A DNA stretch of 64,000 nucleotides from Spartinivicinus poritis (GTDB taxonomy: Bacteria > Pseudomonadota > Gammaproteobacteria > Pseudomonadales > Zooshikellaceae), in contig NZ_JAPMOU010000031.1 in NCBI RefSeq assembly GCF_028858535.1, positions 1-64,000 on the forward strand. The letters run 5' to 3'. Position 1 is the stretch's first letter, and every line of letters begins with the position of its first letter. Below, in pieces: positions 1 through 8,303 of the stretch. The notes beneath the pieces are model-generated. The model ran no database searches. It was not told the DNA's origin and saw only the letters and a program-made list of their open reading frames with translations. Made by a program: the position numbers and the translations under genes.

Positions 1-328
1 AACAAATAAAAATCCAGCCCCATATTTCAACAGCAAGGCTTTTAAAAGCGGCTAAAAAATCACCTTGAAAGGGCTGGCCTAAAGCCCCTAAAAAAACATT
101 ACTCCAGCGTTTGTGCTTTCGGCACCCTATGGTTAAAGCAATTATGCTAATTGGCAAAACACCGATGAGTAGCAGTTGGTGAAATAGTTCATCTTCCAGT
201 GAAACCACAGACAGTGCTGGTAATGTCACCATTGCAATGGGTAATAGCAGGCAATGCACCATGCAAACTATTGAAAGGCCCACCGCTGTTTTGTCTGCAA
301 TTGCTTGGACGTTTATTACTTTCTCCAT
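1..328 (-). CDS. MerC-family membrane protein (3' part outside window)
   Basis: The minus-strand frame opens at an ATG at 328 and runs off the left edge, giving 109 residues of a longer protein. It begins with a short polar stretch, then a hydrophobic segment with a Cys-Met-Val-His-Cys motif (about residues 21-25), a second hydrophobic segment near residues 55-70, and a Gly-Cys-Arg-Lys-His-Lys-Arg-Trp stretch. This order (CxxHC in the first membrane helix, DE-FH, then GCR-H-RW) is that of MerC-domain proteins, small four-helix inner-membrane proteins named for mercuric-ion transport but widespread without mer operons. No mer genes are visible. A Zur-box-like palindrome lies about 70 bp upstream of the start, so zinc-dependent control is inferred. 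The ribosome binding site is weak (GAG about 10 bases upstream). Confidence 0.72.
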   Translation of the reverse strand, partial: MEKVINVQAIADKTAVGLSIVCMVHCLLLPIAMVTLPALSVVSLEDELFHQLLLIGVLPISIIALTIGCRKHKRWSNVFLGALGQPFQGDFLAAFKSLAVEIWGWIFIC

Positions 329-395
329 GTTAAGTCTCGGTAAGCTGATTTTTGGTGAGGTTATAGTGGCTACGGGAAGTAGTGATTTATTGTTA

Positions 396-410
396 TGTTA
401 TAATATAACA
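396..410. promoter_or_regulatory. Zur-box-like palindrome
   Basis: TGTTATAATATAACA is a perfect 7+7 palindrome around one central base. Its core, GTTATAATATAAC, is the consensus I know for Zur (zinc uptake regulator) operators in gammaproteobacteria. It lies about 70 bp upstream of the minus-strand MerC-family start, a normal position for repression of that promoter. Zur control of this gene is inference. Confidence 0.6.
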
Positions 411-476
411 ATTTGTGTGTAAAGGGATGGCCTGATGAGGTGCTCTGGTTAGGTACTTGACTCTGCTACTCTTCTA

Positions 477-509
477 AAAAGCTGTCGGTAAAGGCTTACG
501 ACAGCTTTT
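477..509. terminator. stem-loop, possible bidirectional terminator
   Basis: An 11-bp perfect stem (AAAAGCTGTCG with CGACAGCTTTT) encloses an 11-base loop. The A-run on one side and T-run on the other would allow termination in either direction, although the U-tract is short. It separates the MerC-family promoter from the vWA gene. Confidence 0.45.
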
Positions 510-605
510 ACAAACTTTTTACATATCACTTACTTTTGTCTGACCACAGCAAAGGCCTTAGCAATTACAGTGGAAGGTAACAGCCAAGCAATCAGGAGAG
601 TAGCC

Positions 606-1946
606 ATGAAAGTAAGTCGTTTTAAACAGCTAGCCATTGGTGTGGTCAGTAGTTTAATGTTGATAGCAACTGTAACAAATGCAAAAGTAAATCCAGTAAA
701 CCTTTCTGTAGATTTAGCTACACCTGTATTAGAGGCAGATAAAGCGCAAAAAGCATTTGTTAAGATTTCATTAACAGGTATTAAACAAAATCAAGAGCTA
801 ATTAAAAGAACCCCAACGAATATTGCAATTGTCTTGGATAAATCAGGCTCTATGCAGGGTAATAAAATTCGCCATGCCAGAGAAGCAGCAATTATGGCAA
901 TTAATCAACTAGGACCAGATGATATTGTTTCGGTGGTGACTTATGACACGACGGTGAGTGTAGTAGTTCCTGCAACTAAAGTAACCAACAAAGCGAATAT
1001 TGCCGATATGATACGACAGATTCAGGCAAATGGATCAACAGCTTTGTTTGCCGGGGTGAGTAAAGGTGCGGATGAAATACGTAAATTTATTAGTGCTAAT
1101 CGAGTCAACAGGGTCATTTTATTGTCTGATGGGTTGGCAAATGTGGGCCCTCAGTCTCCTTCTGAGTTAGGTCAGTTAGGGGCATCCTTAGCTAAGGAAG
1201 GTATCAGTGTTACTACAATAGGGTTAGGTTTAGGTTACAACGAAGACTTAATGACGCAATTAGCTGGCTTCAGTGATGGTAACCATGCATTTGTAGAAAA
1301 TGCACAAGATTTGGCCAAAATTTTTCAGAGTGAATTTGGTGATGTGCTGTCAGTGATTGCCCAAGGGGTAAATATTGAAATTCATTGTGCAAATGGCGTG
1401 CGTCCTATTCGTATTCTTGGTCGAGAAGGTGAGGTAGTTGGTAATAAAGTAAGAACTCGGCTTAATCAGTTGTATAGTACTCAGGAAAAATACCTGATCT
1501 TAGAAGTAGAAGTGCCACCAGGAAAATCTGGTCAACAAAAAGACATTGCTTCAGTACAAGTCAGCTATAACAATATGCTGAATAAAAAACAGGAAGCATT
1601 ATCAGGATTGGTTGTTGCAAACTTTTCAAAGTCTAAACAAGAAGTCACAAAATCAATTAATAAAGATGTCTATGAAGACTCTGTTGAGCAAGTAGCGAAT
1701 GAAGCCGCTCAGGAAGCCATTAGACTTCGTGATGAGGGTAATATCCCTGCAGCAAAAGCCGCGCTTAAACAAAGTGCAGATTATCTAGCAAAAGAGTCAA
1801 AAGTAGTGAAATCAGAAAAGCTGAAAAAACAACAGGAAGAAGTGCTAGAAGATGCAGCTGCTCTGGAGTCAGAAGCTGACTGGAATAAGAACCGTAAACT
1901 GTTGAAAGAAAAGCAGTATAAGCGGGCAAAACAGCAGAGTTATTAG
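606..1946 (+). CDS. secreted von Willebrand factor A domain protein
   Basis: The ATG at 606 is chosen because AGGAG precedes it by about 9 bases and a signal peptide follows directly (basic MKVSRFK, hydrophobic 8-22, Ala-Lys near 26-27). An ATG at 570 in the same frame would bury the signal. The 446-residue product has a vWA domain at about 70-255 with an intact metal-ion-dependent adhesion site: Asp78-x-Ser80-x-Ser82, a Thr near 147 and an LSDG motif near 177-180. After it come a beta-rich region and a charged helical tail rich in Lys, Glu and Ala. Proteins of this kind act in the periplasm or at the envelope in metal-dependent protein binding. A histidine kinase and response regulator follow on the same strand, so the vWA protein may be their input or target. 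Substrate unknown. Confidence 0.85.
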   Translation: MKVSRFKQLAIGVVSSLMLIATVTNAKVNPVNLSVDLATPVLEADKAQKAFVKISLTGIKQNQELIKRTPTNIAIVLDKSGSMQGNKIRHAREAAIMAINQLGPDDIVSVVTYDTTVSVVVPATKVTNKANIADMIRQIQANGSTALFAGVSKGADEIRKFISANRVNRVILLSDGLANVGPQSPSELGQLGASLAKEGISVTTIGLGLGYNEDLMTQLAGFSDGNHAFVENAQDLAKIFQSEFGDVLSVIAQGVNIEIHCANGVRPIRILGREGEVVGNKVRTRLNQLYSTQEKYLILEVEVPPGKSGQQKDIASVQVSYNNMLNKKQEALSGLVVANFSKSKQEVTKSINKDVYEDSVEQVANEAAQEAIRLRDEGNIPAAKAALKQSADYLAKESKVVKSEKLKKQQEEVLEDAAALESEADWNKNRKLLKEKQYKRAKQQSY

Positions 1947-1991
1947 TTTAATTAAGTCCCTCATCCAAAGGAGGATGTTACAAAAGGTATT

Positions 1992-2026
1992 TTTAGTTCC
2001 CTCTCCCATTGGGAGAGGGAACTAAA
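1992..2026. repeat. near-perfect 35-bp palindrome between vWA and kinase genes
   Basis: Two 17-base arms with core CCCTCTCCCA / TGGGAGAGGG meet with one base between them. No U-run follows, so it is more likely an mRNA-stabilising or attenuating hairpin, or a remnant of a dispersed repeat, than a classical terminator. It lies upstream of the ribosome binding site of the kinase gene. Confidence 0.7.
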
Positions 2027-2062
2027 TTTGAAGTAGTGTTGCATTACTCTCAAAGGAGTGAA

Positions 2063-3724
2063 ATGAAAAAACTCACCGCACAACAGAAAATAAAATTTGT
2101 ATTGGCACTACTTATTTTACTTCCTATCTGTATTCTTGCCTGGCTCAGTTTTCAATTACAGAAAAACGAACGGATTGTCCAAGCTCACCAAGCACAAAAT
2201 CTAATAGACTCAAGACTTAAAGCCGTTGAAAGGGAACTGACTGTATACTTTGAACAACTGGAAATTCAACTACGATCAGACTATCAAACACTGGCTAATA
2301 TTCAGCAGTCAAAACTAACTCATCAAGTAAGAAATTATTTATACGATTCGCCATTAGTGCAAAATATTTTTATCTTAGCAGATTCAGATAATATAACTTT
2401 TCCTCCTGATGGGATGGCATCAAGTAAAGAACAAAGTTTTATTAATCAGACGAAACCAATATGGAGTAACTCTGAATTATTCCAAAATTTAGTAAGTCAG
2501 GATGAAATGACAAAAGTACAAGTTGCCAGCGAAAGTGATGCTAAATTGGAAGCATTTGTCAGCCCTGTTAGTCAGAAGAAAGTAGTAGCCAGTTTTGCTC
2601 CTGATATATTATCCAGTGGTTGGGTTAGTTGGTATTCTGGTAGTCATAATCGTTTATTGTACTGGGTAAAGGACTCAACTAACCGTGTGATTGGTTTTGA
2701 CCTGAACCGTATGCGCATGTTGTCTGACTTGATTAACCGGTTACCCGATGCAACCTACGAGAATAATGGGTTACACCAGTCTTCTATTAGATTATTAAAT
2801 GATAAATCAAATACTTTGTATCAATGGGGCAGTTATAGTATTGATGAAGGTAAGCAAGCATTACGAACCCGTTATTTGTCACCACCACTGGCGAATTGGA
2901 AAATAGCTTATTTCTCTAATAAATCCACACTAGCTAAACTAAGTTGGGTTGGTAGCTTAGCAGGTTTGTTGGCTTTTGCTATCGCTCTTATTGGTTTGGG
3001 TATTTACTTTTACCGTGAACAGCAACGTGAAATGTTTCAAGCCCAACAGCGAGTGAGTTTTGTTAATCAAGTCTCTCACGAATTAAAAACACCTCTTACT
3101 AATATACGAATGTATGCAGAGCTATTAACTGACCAGCTGTATGAAGAAGATCAACAACATAATAAGTATTTAAAAGTGATTACAGGGGAAAGCTTGCGAC
3201 TTTCGCGCTTAATTGAAAATGTACTTAATTTCTCACGAGCACAACGAAATGCCATTAAGATAAATAAAGCCCCTGGAGTGGTTGATGAGTGTGTTAAAAA
3301 TACCATATTAGCTTTTGAGGCCACCTTACATAATAAAGGAATGCAATTTGAAGTTAGTTATACTGCAGATAAAACTGTATACTTTGATAAGGGAATAATA
3401 GAGCAAATACTAAATAATTTATTTAGCAATGCCGAAAAGTATGCTCATGAAGGGAAAAAAATCAGTGTGGCTACACAGCTAGAGAGTGATCAGTGTAAAA
3501 TTACTGTACAAGATTACGGCCCTGGAATTCCTGATTTTGCATATAATAAAATTTTTGAACCATTCTATAGAGTAAGCTCAAAACTAACCGATGGTATTAG
3601 TGGCACAGGCATTGGATTGACTATTGCTCAGCAGTTAGCCAAGCTTCATGGAGGAGAGCTTAAACTTATAGAATCTAAAGTTGGTGCTTGCTTTGTGTTA
3701 AGTATCGATATATCCCCGGTCTAA
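2063..3724 (+). CDS. membrane-bound sensor histidine kinase
   Basis: The ATG at 2063 has AAAGGAG eight bases upstream and gives 553 residues; an in-frame start at 2009 would fall inside the palindrome and is rejected. A first membrane helix (about 10-30) and a second (about 295-317) bracket an extracytoplasmic sensor region of about 260 residues that I cannot assign to a family. The cytoplasmic part has a HisKA domain (FVNQVSHELKTPL, phospho-acceptor His339) and an HATPase_c domain with N box (NLFSNAEKY), DYGPGIP and the GTGIGLTIAQ G2 box. It lacks an obvious HAMP domain. The gene ends 19 bases before the response regulator, so the two form a two-component pair, probably transcribed with the vWA gene upstream. 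Confidence 0.9.
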   Translation: MKKLTAQQKIKFVLALLILLPICILAWLSFQLQKNERIVQAHQAQNLIDSRLKAVERELTVYFEQLEIQLRSDYQTLANIQQSKLTHQVRNYLYDSPLVQNIFILADSDNITFPPDGMASSKEQSFINQTKPIWSNSELFQNLVSQDEMTKVQVASESDAKLEAFVSPVSQKKVVASFAPDILSSGWVSWYSGSHNRLLYWVKDSTNRVIGFDLNRMRMLSDLINRLPDATYENNGLHQSSIRLLNDKSNTLYQWGSYSIDEGKQALRTRYLSPPLANWKIAYFSNKSTLAKLSWVGSLAGLLAFAIALIGLGIYFYREQQREMFQAQQRVSFVNQVSHELKTPLTNIRMYAELLTDQLYEEDQQHNKYLKVITGESLRLSRLIENVLNFSRAQRNAIKINKAPGVVDECVKNTILAFEATLHNKGMQFEVSYTADKTVYFDKGIIEQILNNLFSNAEKYAHEGKKISVATQLESDQCKITVQDYGPGIPDFAYNKIFEPFYRVSSKLTDGISGTGIGLTIAQQLAKLHGGELKLIESKVGACFVLSIDISPV

Positions 3725-3743
3725 AATTCGGTGGAGTAACCAA

Positions 3744-4427
3744 ATGAAAGTATTAATAGCAGAAGACGATACCTTTATTCGGGAAGGATTAAATGACTTG
3801 CTTAGCAATGAAGGCTATCATTGTATCCTTGCAGAAAACGGTCAACAAGCCTGGCAGTATTTTCAGTTGGAACAGCCGGATTTAATTCTATTAGATATCA
3901 TGATGCCAGAAAAAGATGGTTATAGTCTATGCAGAGAAATTAGACAGATTAATCAAGACGTCCCCGTGATATTTATTACAGCAAAATCGGAAGAAATTGA
4001 TCAGGTGTTGGGCCTGGAGTTAGGGGCTGATGATTATATTATGAAGCCATTTGGTACCCGAGAGGTTGTAGCAAGGATTAGAGCAGTAACCCGACGATAT
4101 TTGCGAGCACATATAAAAACACAACAGGAGAAATCATTTACTATCGCTGATTTAGAAGTTTTCCCAGATGAATTGAGAGCACAAAGGGGAGAACAAGTAA
4201 TTGACCTGAGTTTACGGGATATCAAAATCCTAAGCTTATTGTATACAGAAAAAGGTAAGGTGGTTGATCGAGATACCCTGTTTAATCATTGTTGGGGGCG
4301 TGGTTATATTGCATCAAGCCGTACCCTTGACCAGCATATATCAAAGTTGCGCAAGGCGATAGAAGTGGATCCTAGAAACCCTGTAGTGGTCAAAACCGTT
4401 CATGGGGTTGGATATCGAGTAGAGTAA
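3744..4427 (+). CDS. OmpR/PhoB-type response regulator
   Basis: 227 residues. The N-terminal receiver domain has the acidic pair at 8-9, phospho-acceptor Asp51 (LLDIMMP), the Thr of FITAKS and the Lys of MKPFG. From about residue 130 there is a winged-helix trans_reg_C domain ending in VKTVHGVGYRVE, the usual OmpR-family C-terminus. It lies 19 bases downstream of the histidine kinase and is its likely partner. GGTGGAG upstream is a fair ribosome binding site. Target genes are unknown; the adjacent vWA gene is the obvious first candidate. Confidence 0.93.
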   Translation: MKVLIAEDDTFIREGLNDLLSNEGYHCILAENGQQAWQYFQLEQPDLILLDIMMPEKDGYSLCREIRQINQDVPVIFITAKSEEIDQVLGLELGADDYIMKPFGTREVVARIRAVTRRYLRAHIKTQQEKSFTIADLEVFPDELRAQRGEQVIDLSLRDIKILSLLYTEKGKVVDRDTLFNHCWGRGYIASSRTLDQHISKLRKAIEVDPRNPVVVKTVHGVGYRVE

Positions 4428-4445
4428 AAAGCGTGTCATAAAGGC

Positions 4446-4744
4446 TTGACATTATTATTGACAGTATTAAGATACCTAAAACATTGATTGACTTATTTCA
4501 AACTGAGATGCAAAGCGAAATGCAACAGATAACATTAAACAACTCATATTTACCCAGCACGCGCTGCCTAACAATAGGCGACAGCAAGGGTAGCTATGAG
4601 CTATCACTGGAACTAAACCAGTAATTGCGTCTCTAACTTTAGGAGGCGCCCAAGCCTTCTAAGGTCATACCTAAAAGTAACAAGCCAGTCTTAGAGCACT
4701 TTTAGAATAAAACCCGGAAGGCTAACAAACTCCGGGTTTTTTTA
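4446..4744 (+). ncRNA. candidate small RNA transcription unit
   Basis: The gap between the response regulator and the HNH gene (4428-4888) contains a good sigma70-like promoter (TTGACA at 4446, TAAGAT near 4468) and ends in a strong intrinsic terminator at 4709-4744. A transcript of about 265 nt would result. Short complementary segments (CGCTGCC/GGCGACAGC, AGGAGGCGCC/AAGCCTTCT) suggest folding. I do not recognise it as 6S, tmRNA, SRP or RNase P RNA. A 38-codon reading frame from ATG 4508 to the TAA ending near 4624 lies inside, so it could instead be a tiny mRNA or a decayed gene. The terminator could also serve the upstream operon. Confidence 0.3.
4709..4744 (+). terminator. rho-independent terminator
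   Basis: Perfect 10-bp stem AAAACCCGGA / TCCGGGTTTT with a 12-base loop, followed by a T-run to 4744. It ends the two-component operon or the candidate small RNA. Confidence 0.88.
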
Positions 4745-4894
4745 TGCCTGAATGAAAGCAAAAGCTAAGCTTTCAATAAGGTAGATGTGTCTGTACCCTT
4801 AAATATATTGCGGAATAAAATGAAATTAATTATCCACTATAAATCCATTCCATTCTATTGGTGAAGATAATTGAAGTACTTGTGAGTAGTGACA

Positions 4895-5446
4895 ATGAAG
4901 ATATTACGTTTAAATAAATCAGGCTTGCCAATATCCTGGTTATCAAAAAATGAAGCAGCTACCTTATATGTGAAACAACAAGTGTTATGGTCTTTAGGTG
5001 AAAAAAGCTTTAATCTGAAAGGTGGTCTCAACCAAAATGGGTCTCGCTCAGAATTAACTTTAGCACCTATAATTGCTTGTGATGGTAACTATAAAAAGAA
5101 AAGCTTTACACCTGCACTAAGTAATTCATTTTTATTTAGACGTGATGAATTTCATTGCATGTACTGTGGAGAAATCTTCTCAGATCGTGAGTTAACTCGC
5201 GATCATATTATCCCTCGTGTACAAGGCGGTGCTGATGTTTGGACAAATGTAGTCGCTGCTTGTCAGCGTTGCAATGGATACAAAGGAGGGCGTACACCAG
5301 AAGAAGCAGGTATGCAGTTGTTGGCTATTCCATTTGAACCAAATATATTTGAGTTTATGTATTTGGCAAACCGTAATATCTTAGGCGACCAAATGGACTA
5401 TTTAAGTGCAAGGTTTACAGGGCAACGAAGTTGGATTGCTGCGTAA
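4895..5446 (+). CDS. HNH endonuclease
   Basis: 183 residues from ATG 4895; a GTG at 4889 would add two residues, but GTGAG upstream is better spaced for the ATG. The C-terminal half is a zinc-binding HNH domain: Cys88-x2-Cys91, Asp103-His104 in RDHIIPR, Asn118, and Cys123-x2-Cys126-Asn. The His of DHIIPR is the catalytic base of the beta-beta-alpha-metal fold. The N-terminal part (MKILRLNKSG, then a stretch with Trp) belongs to a family of stand-alone HNH proteins common as housekeeping genes in marine gammaproteobacteria. There is no methylase, intron or phage gene nearby. DNA cleavage is expected from the motif; biological role unknown. Confidence 0.85.
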   Translation: MKILRLNKSGLPISWLSKNEAATLYVKQQVLWSLGEKSFNLKGGLNQNGSRSELTLAPIIACDGNYKKKSFTPALSNSFLFRRDEFHCMYCGEIFSDRELTRDHIIPRVQGGADVWTNVVAACQRCNGYKGGRTPEEAGMQLLAIPFEPNIFEFMYLANRNILGDQMDYLSARFTGQRSWIAA

Positions 5447-5527
5447 TCTAGTCAAGGGCTTTGATATTTTGAAAGTTCTTTGGAATTATTGTTCGCGAGC
5501 AAAAATAAACTTTATTATTAGTGCTCG

Positions 5528-6799
5528 TTAACTAACTTTCTTGATATCAGAGCTTTGATTTTGATGCTGCTTAAGTAGTTTAATATACATCTCTTCAAGC
5601 TCTTCATACGAATGATTTAACATTTTAAGCTTGCTAATAGCTGATTCATATGCTTGTTTATAGTCCGATGATTTAAGAGAATGAATTGTTTTATTCTTTT
5701 CCTTTATTTGTTGCTGAAGAGTTACTTTCTCATTTTCTAAGGCATTAATCTTTTTGGTTAGCTTTGTTATATCTTCAAAAAATTCATGCAGCATTTTCTT
5801 TTCTTCGATATCCTCAATATCTATTCCTTCGTGCTCTTTTTTCTTAAGCCGATCATTTTTTGCATTTATTTCTGATATTGATATTTCATATTTTTTAATG
5901 TCTTCTTCTAAAGCTAATATCTTCTCATTTGATGCTTTTATTATTGCGGAGAAATTTTGTAATATTTCATTATTAATATCGCTGTCATCAATTTTTATGT
6001 TTTCTTTAGCATTGAGCTCGTTAATGATTGCTTCATAAGAACTCTTTAAGTCTTCAAGGTGTTTTATCTTGTCTTGATATGACTTGATGTCTTTACTGTA
6101 TTTTTTCTCTAACTTTACAGCATAACTTTCATTAATTTTTTTTATGTCGAAATTGCTATTTGCTGATAGTAGTTTGTCAATCAGTATTTTATATCTTTCA
6201 TGCAAAAAGTGATGAAAATTATTTTTTTCTAGTTTTCTTTTTAATCCGGCGCTTTCTATTTTAATTAACTCTTTTCTGAAAGTTAAAAAGTTTTGTAATG
6301 TAAGATCTGTAATAGAACAGTTGGTTAGGCTGACTTTCCCATGATAGGTCTGTTGTTCATTTAATAGCTGTAATTGATTACTTAAATAAGTAATATAATC
6401 GACTTGCTTACTTTCTATTATACTGATTACCTCTCTATGTAATCTTTGTATCAAAGAGTGATACTCGGTTTGTATAGAGTAAATTTTCTCATTACTTATA
6501 GAATGCTGAACAAGTTCCAACTCAGCATGGATGAGTGATCTTCTAAGAAACAAAATATGTCGTTTTGATATTTTTTGGCTTAAAAAGTCTTTAGTATTTA
6601 ATTCACCATTAAGACTAATTTCATCAGAAGTTTCATCTAAAATCTGTTTTAGATATTTCTCAATTGTATGAAATTTATGTGAAAGAAAGTCTTTGTTATT
6701 TTTGTTGATTTTATTAAGTTGTTTTAATGCGAGTGCTATAAATATTGTTATAACAAGTGAATAATTTGCTAGTAAAATAAATAAAAGTTTATCTTGCAT
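5528..6799 (-). CDS. membrane-anchored coiled-coil protein, unknown
   Basis: About 423 residues from ATG 6799; a TTG at 6814 is an alternative and neither has a clear ribosome binding site. One N-terminal hydrophobic helix (about 5-25, KLLFILLANYSLVITIFIAL) is followed by a long, highly charged helical region rich in Lys, Glu, Ile and Asn, with heptad-like patterns strongest from about 210 to 415. The layout suggests a single-span inner-membrane protein with a cytoplasmic coiled coil. No enzymatic motif is visible. It is convergent with the HNH gene and very AT-rich even for this genome. Function unknown. Confidence 0.75.
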   Translation of the reverse strand: MQDKLLFILLANYSLVITIFIALALKQLNKINKNNKDFLSHKFHTIEKYLKQILDETSDEISLNGELNTKDFLSQKISKRHILFLRRSLIHAELELVQHSISNEKIYSIQTEYHSLIQRLHREVISIIESKQVDYITYLSNQLQLLNEQQTYHGKVSLTNCSITDLTLQNFLTFRKELIKIESAGLKRKLEKNNFHHFLHERYKILIDKLLSANSNFDIKKINESYAVKLEKKYSKDIKSYQDKIKHLEDLKSSYEAIINELNAKENIKIDDSDINNEILQNFSAIIKASNEKILALEEDIKKYEISISEINAKNDRLKKKEHEGIDIEDIEEKKMLHEFFEDITKLTKKINALENEKVTLQQQIKEKNKTIHSLKSSDYKQAYESAISKLKMLNHSYEELEEMYIKLLKQHQNQSSDIKKVS

Positions 6800-7443
6800 G
6801 CAATATAGTACCAATATTAAACTAAATTATACATGTATAACTATATGAGTTTATTATAGAATTAGTCTATAACTGTCTGTATTGTTAATAAAAAATGACA
6901 TTAATATACTATCGCTGAAGTAGTACATGGCAATACTATAATTATAGGACTGCTTTTATATATATTACAGGATAGTTAGTGTGTTTCAATAATTATTGTC
7001 TATTTTAAAATTTTAGTTAATTAAAGGTTGAGTGTGCTGTTATATAAAATATTGTAATTTATAAATAATAAAGTAAAAGTTGATATTGCCTTGTTGAAGT
7101 AGAATAATTGATCTTGAGGAGACTTAATATAAAGCTCCTTGATAATGTTGTAGTATACTAGAAGTAGTGTCAGGAAGATTAGTAGTAAAAAGCTCAAGCG
7201 TAGTATACTTTTATAGAAAATAGTCGAGCACTAAGGCTAAGCAATTCAAATACATCAAAACATGTTTATATTATGTGGTTTTTTTCAGTATAAAATTGTA
7301 TGGAAGCAATCAATGTCTGAATACTAAGGAAGGTCTATAGAGGTTAATACATACTTAACGCAAGTAAATAAGTTAGGTTAAGTAAGTAGGTTAAAGGAAA
7401 TTAATATAACTAACATAACAAAAGTGTTAAATGGAGTTCATTT
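6800..7443. other. AT-rich intergenic region, no gene seen
   Basis: About 640 bases between the divergent coiled-coil gene and the gene at 7444. Very AT-rich with stop codons in all frames. GTAGTATACT occurs twice (near 7150 and 7200), possibly a regulator half-site. GGAG at 7433-7436 is the ribosome binding site of the next gene. The region probably holds divergent promoters; nothing else stands out. Confidence 0.6.
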
Positions 7444-8037
7444 ATGATGAATGATGCGGTAGTAACGTATATAGACCTCAGCTCAATTATAAAAAAATAT
7501 CAGAATGCTGCCGTTTTGAAAGCTGTAAAGCAAGTTTTTCAACATAATGTTTCTAAAGAGTTAAATATTTATTGTTATAATTTAAAAGGTGCTATTGTTA
7601 GAGTTAGACCTCTTCATCATGAATATAATGAAGATGACATTAAGCTATTAGTATTACACGAGTTGCTTGCATTAGAGCATATACAGGGGCTTTTGTTTAG
7701 TTTTGGTGATATGCTCCATAGTAGTACTGCTTACGGGGAATTTAGGATTGCTAACAATTCAATGTCAGGCGCTGCCATTGAAAGTAGTGTTAAGCTAATC
7801 GCGAAGCAAAAGTTCAACTCAAGAATTTTACTAAGTAGTGAAATAGTGAACCTGATTAAAGCAGAGACACAGGATTTTGAAATTAGAAAAATAGCTAAGC
7901 ATATCAAAGGAATGTTAATAAGAAGTGAGTCAGGGCTATACTGTTTAGATCAATTTAAAATATTCGAATCTAAAATTGGTATTGAGTTTAGTAATGATAC
8001 TCAAGAAGAAGATAGTGTAGTGCAAGAAGCTGTATAA
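7444..8037 (+). CDS. unknown protein, possible degenerate nucleotide cyclase-like domain
   Basis: 197 residues; GGAG lies 7 bases before the ATG. I do not recognise the family with confidence. The central part (about 88-135) reads S-S-T-A-Y-G-E-F-R-I, then S-G-A-A-I-E-S-S-V-K-L-I, then S-R-I-L-L-S-S-E-I-V. This pattern resembles the C-terminal half of class III nucleotide cyclase domains (GEV-G, GxAVNxAARL, ILLS). The metal-binding aspartates and the substrate-specifying residues are not apparent, so if the fold is right it is probably inactive, a regulatory or binding module. No signal peptide or membrane helix. It precedes a chemoreceptor gene on the same strand by 266 bases. Confidence 0.6.
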   Translation: MMNDAVVTYIDLSSIIKKYQNAAVLKAVKQVFQHNVSKELNIYCYNLKGAIVRVRPLHHEYNEDDIKLLVLHELLALEHIQGLLFSFGDMLHSSTAYGEFRIANNSMSGAAIESSVKLIAKQKFNSRILLSSEIVNLIKAETQDFEIRKIAKHIKGMLIRSESGLYCLDQFKIFESKIGIEFSNDTQEEDSVVQEAV

Positions 8038-8303
8038 ATTATCAATAGTTTTTGCTTAAATTTATAATTAATTACTAGTGGTGCTATCACCACTAATCTA
8101 TTTTTTAGTATACTTTTTCAGAAATAATAATTTATTTTTAATCAACTATTTAAGTTGGTCTTTTGTCTTATTAGGCGCAAATTAATACAGCGTTTCTTAC
8201 CTTTTTATAATATATAAATATCTTTAAATTATACCTTACTTTGTGCATGGACCACTAGGTAATGGTTAGCTAACCTTGTTAATAGTCAAGGAGGATAGCT
8301 GCT

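Noticed and set aside
237-422. Plus-strand reading frame of 61 codons
   Set aside because: It lies opposite the MerC-family gene, which has clear family motifs, and its 3' part runs through the Zur-like palindrome.
4895-5446. HNH gene as part of a retron, intron or defence system
   Set aside because: No reverse transcriptase, methylase or intron structure is nearby, and this HNH type is common as a single gene.
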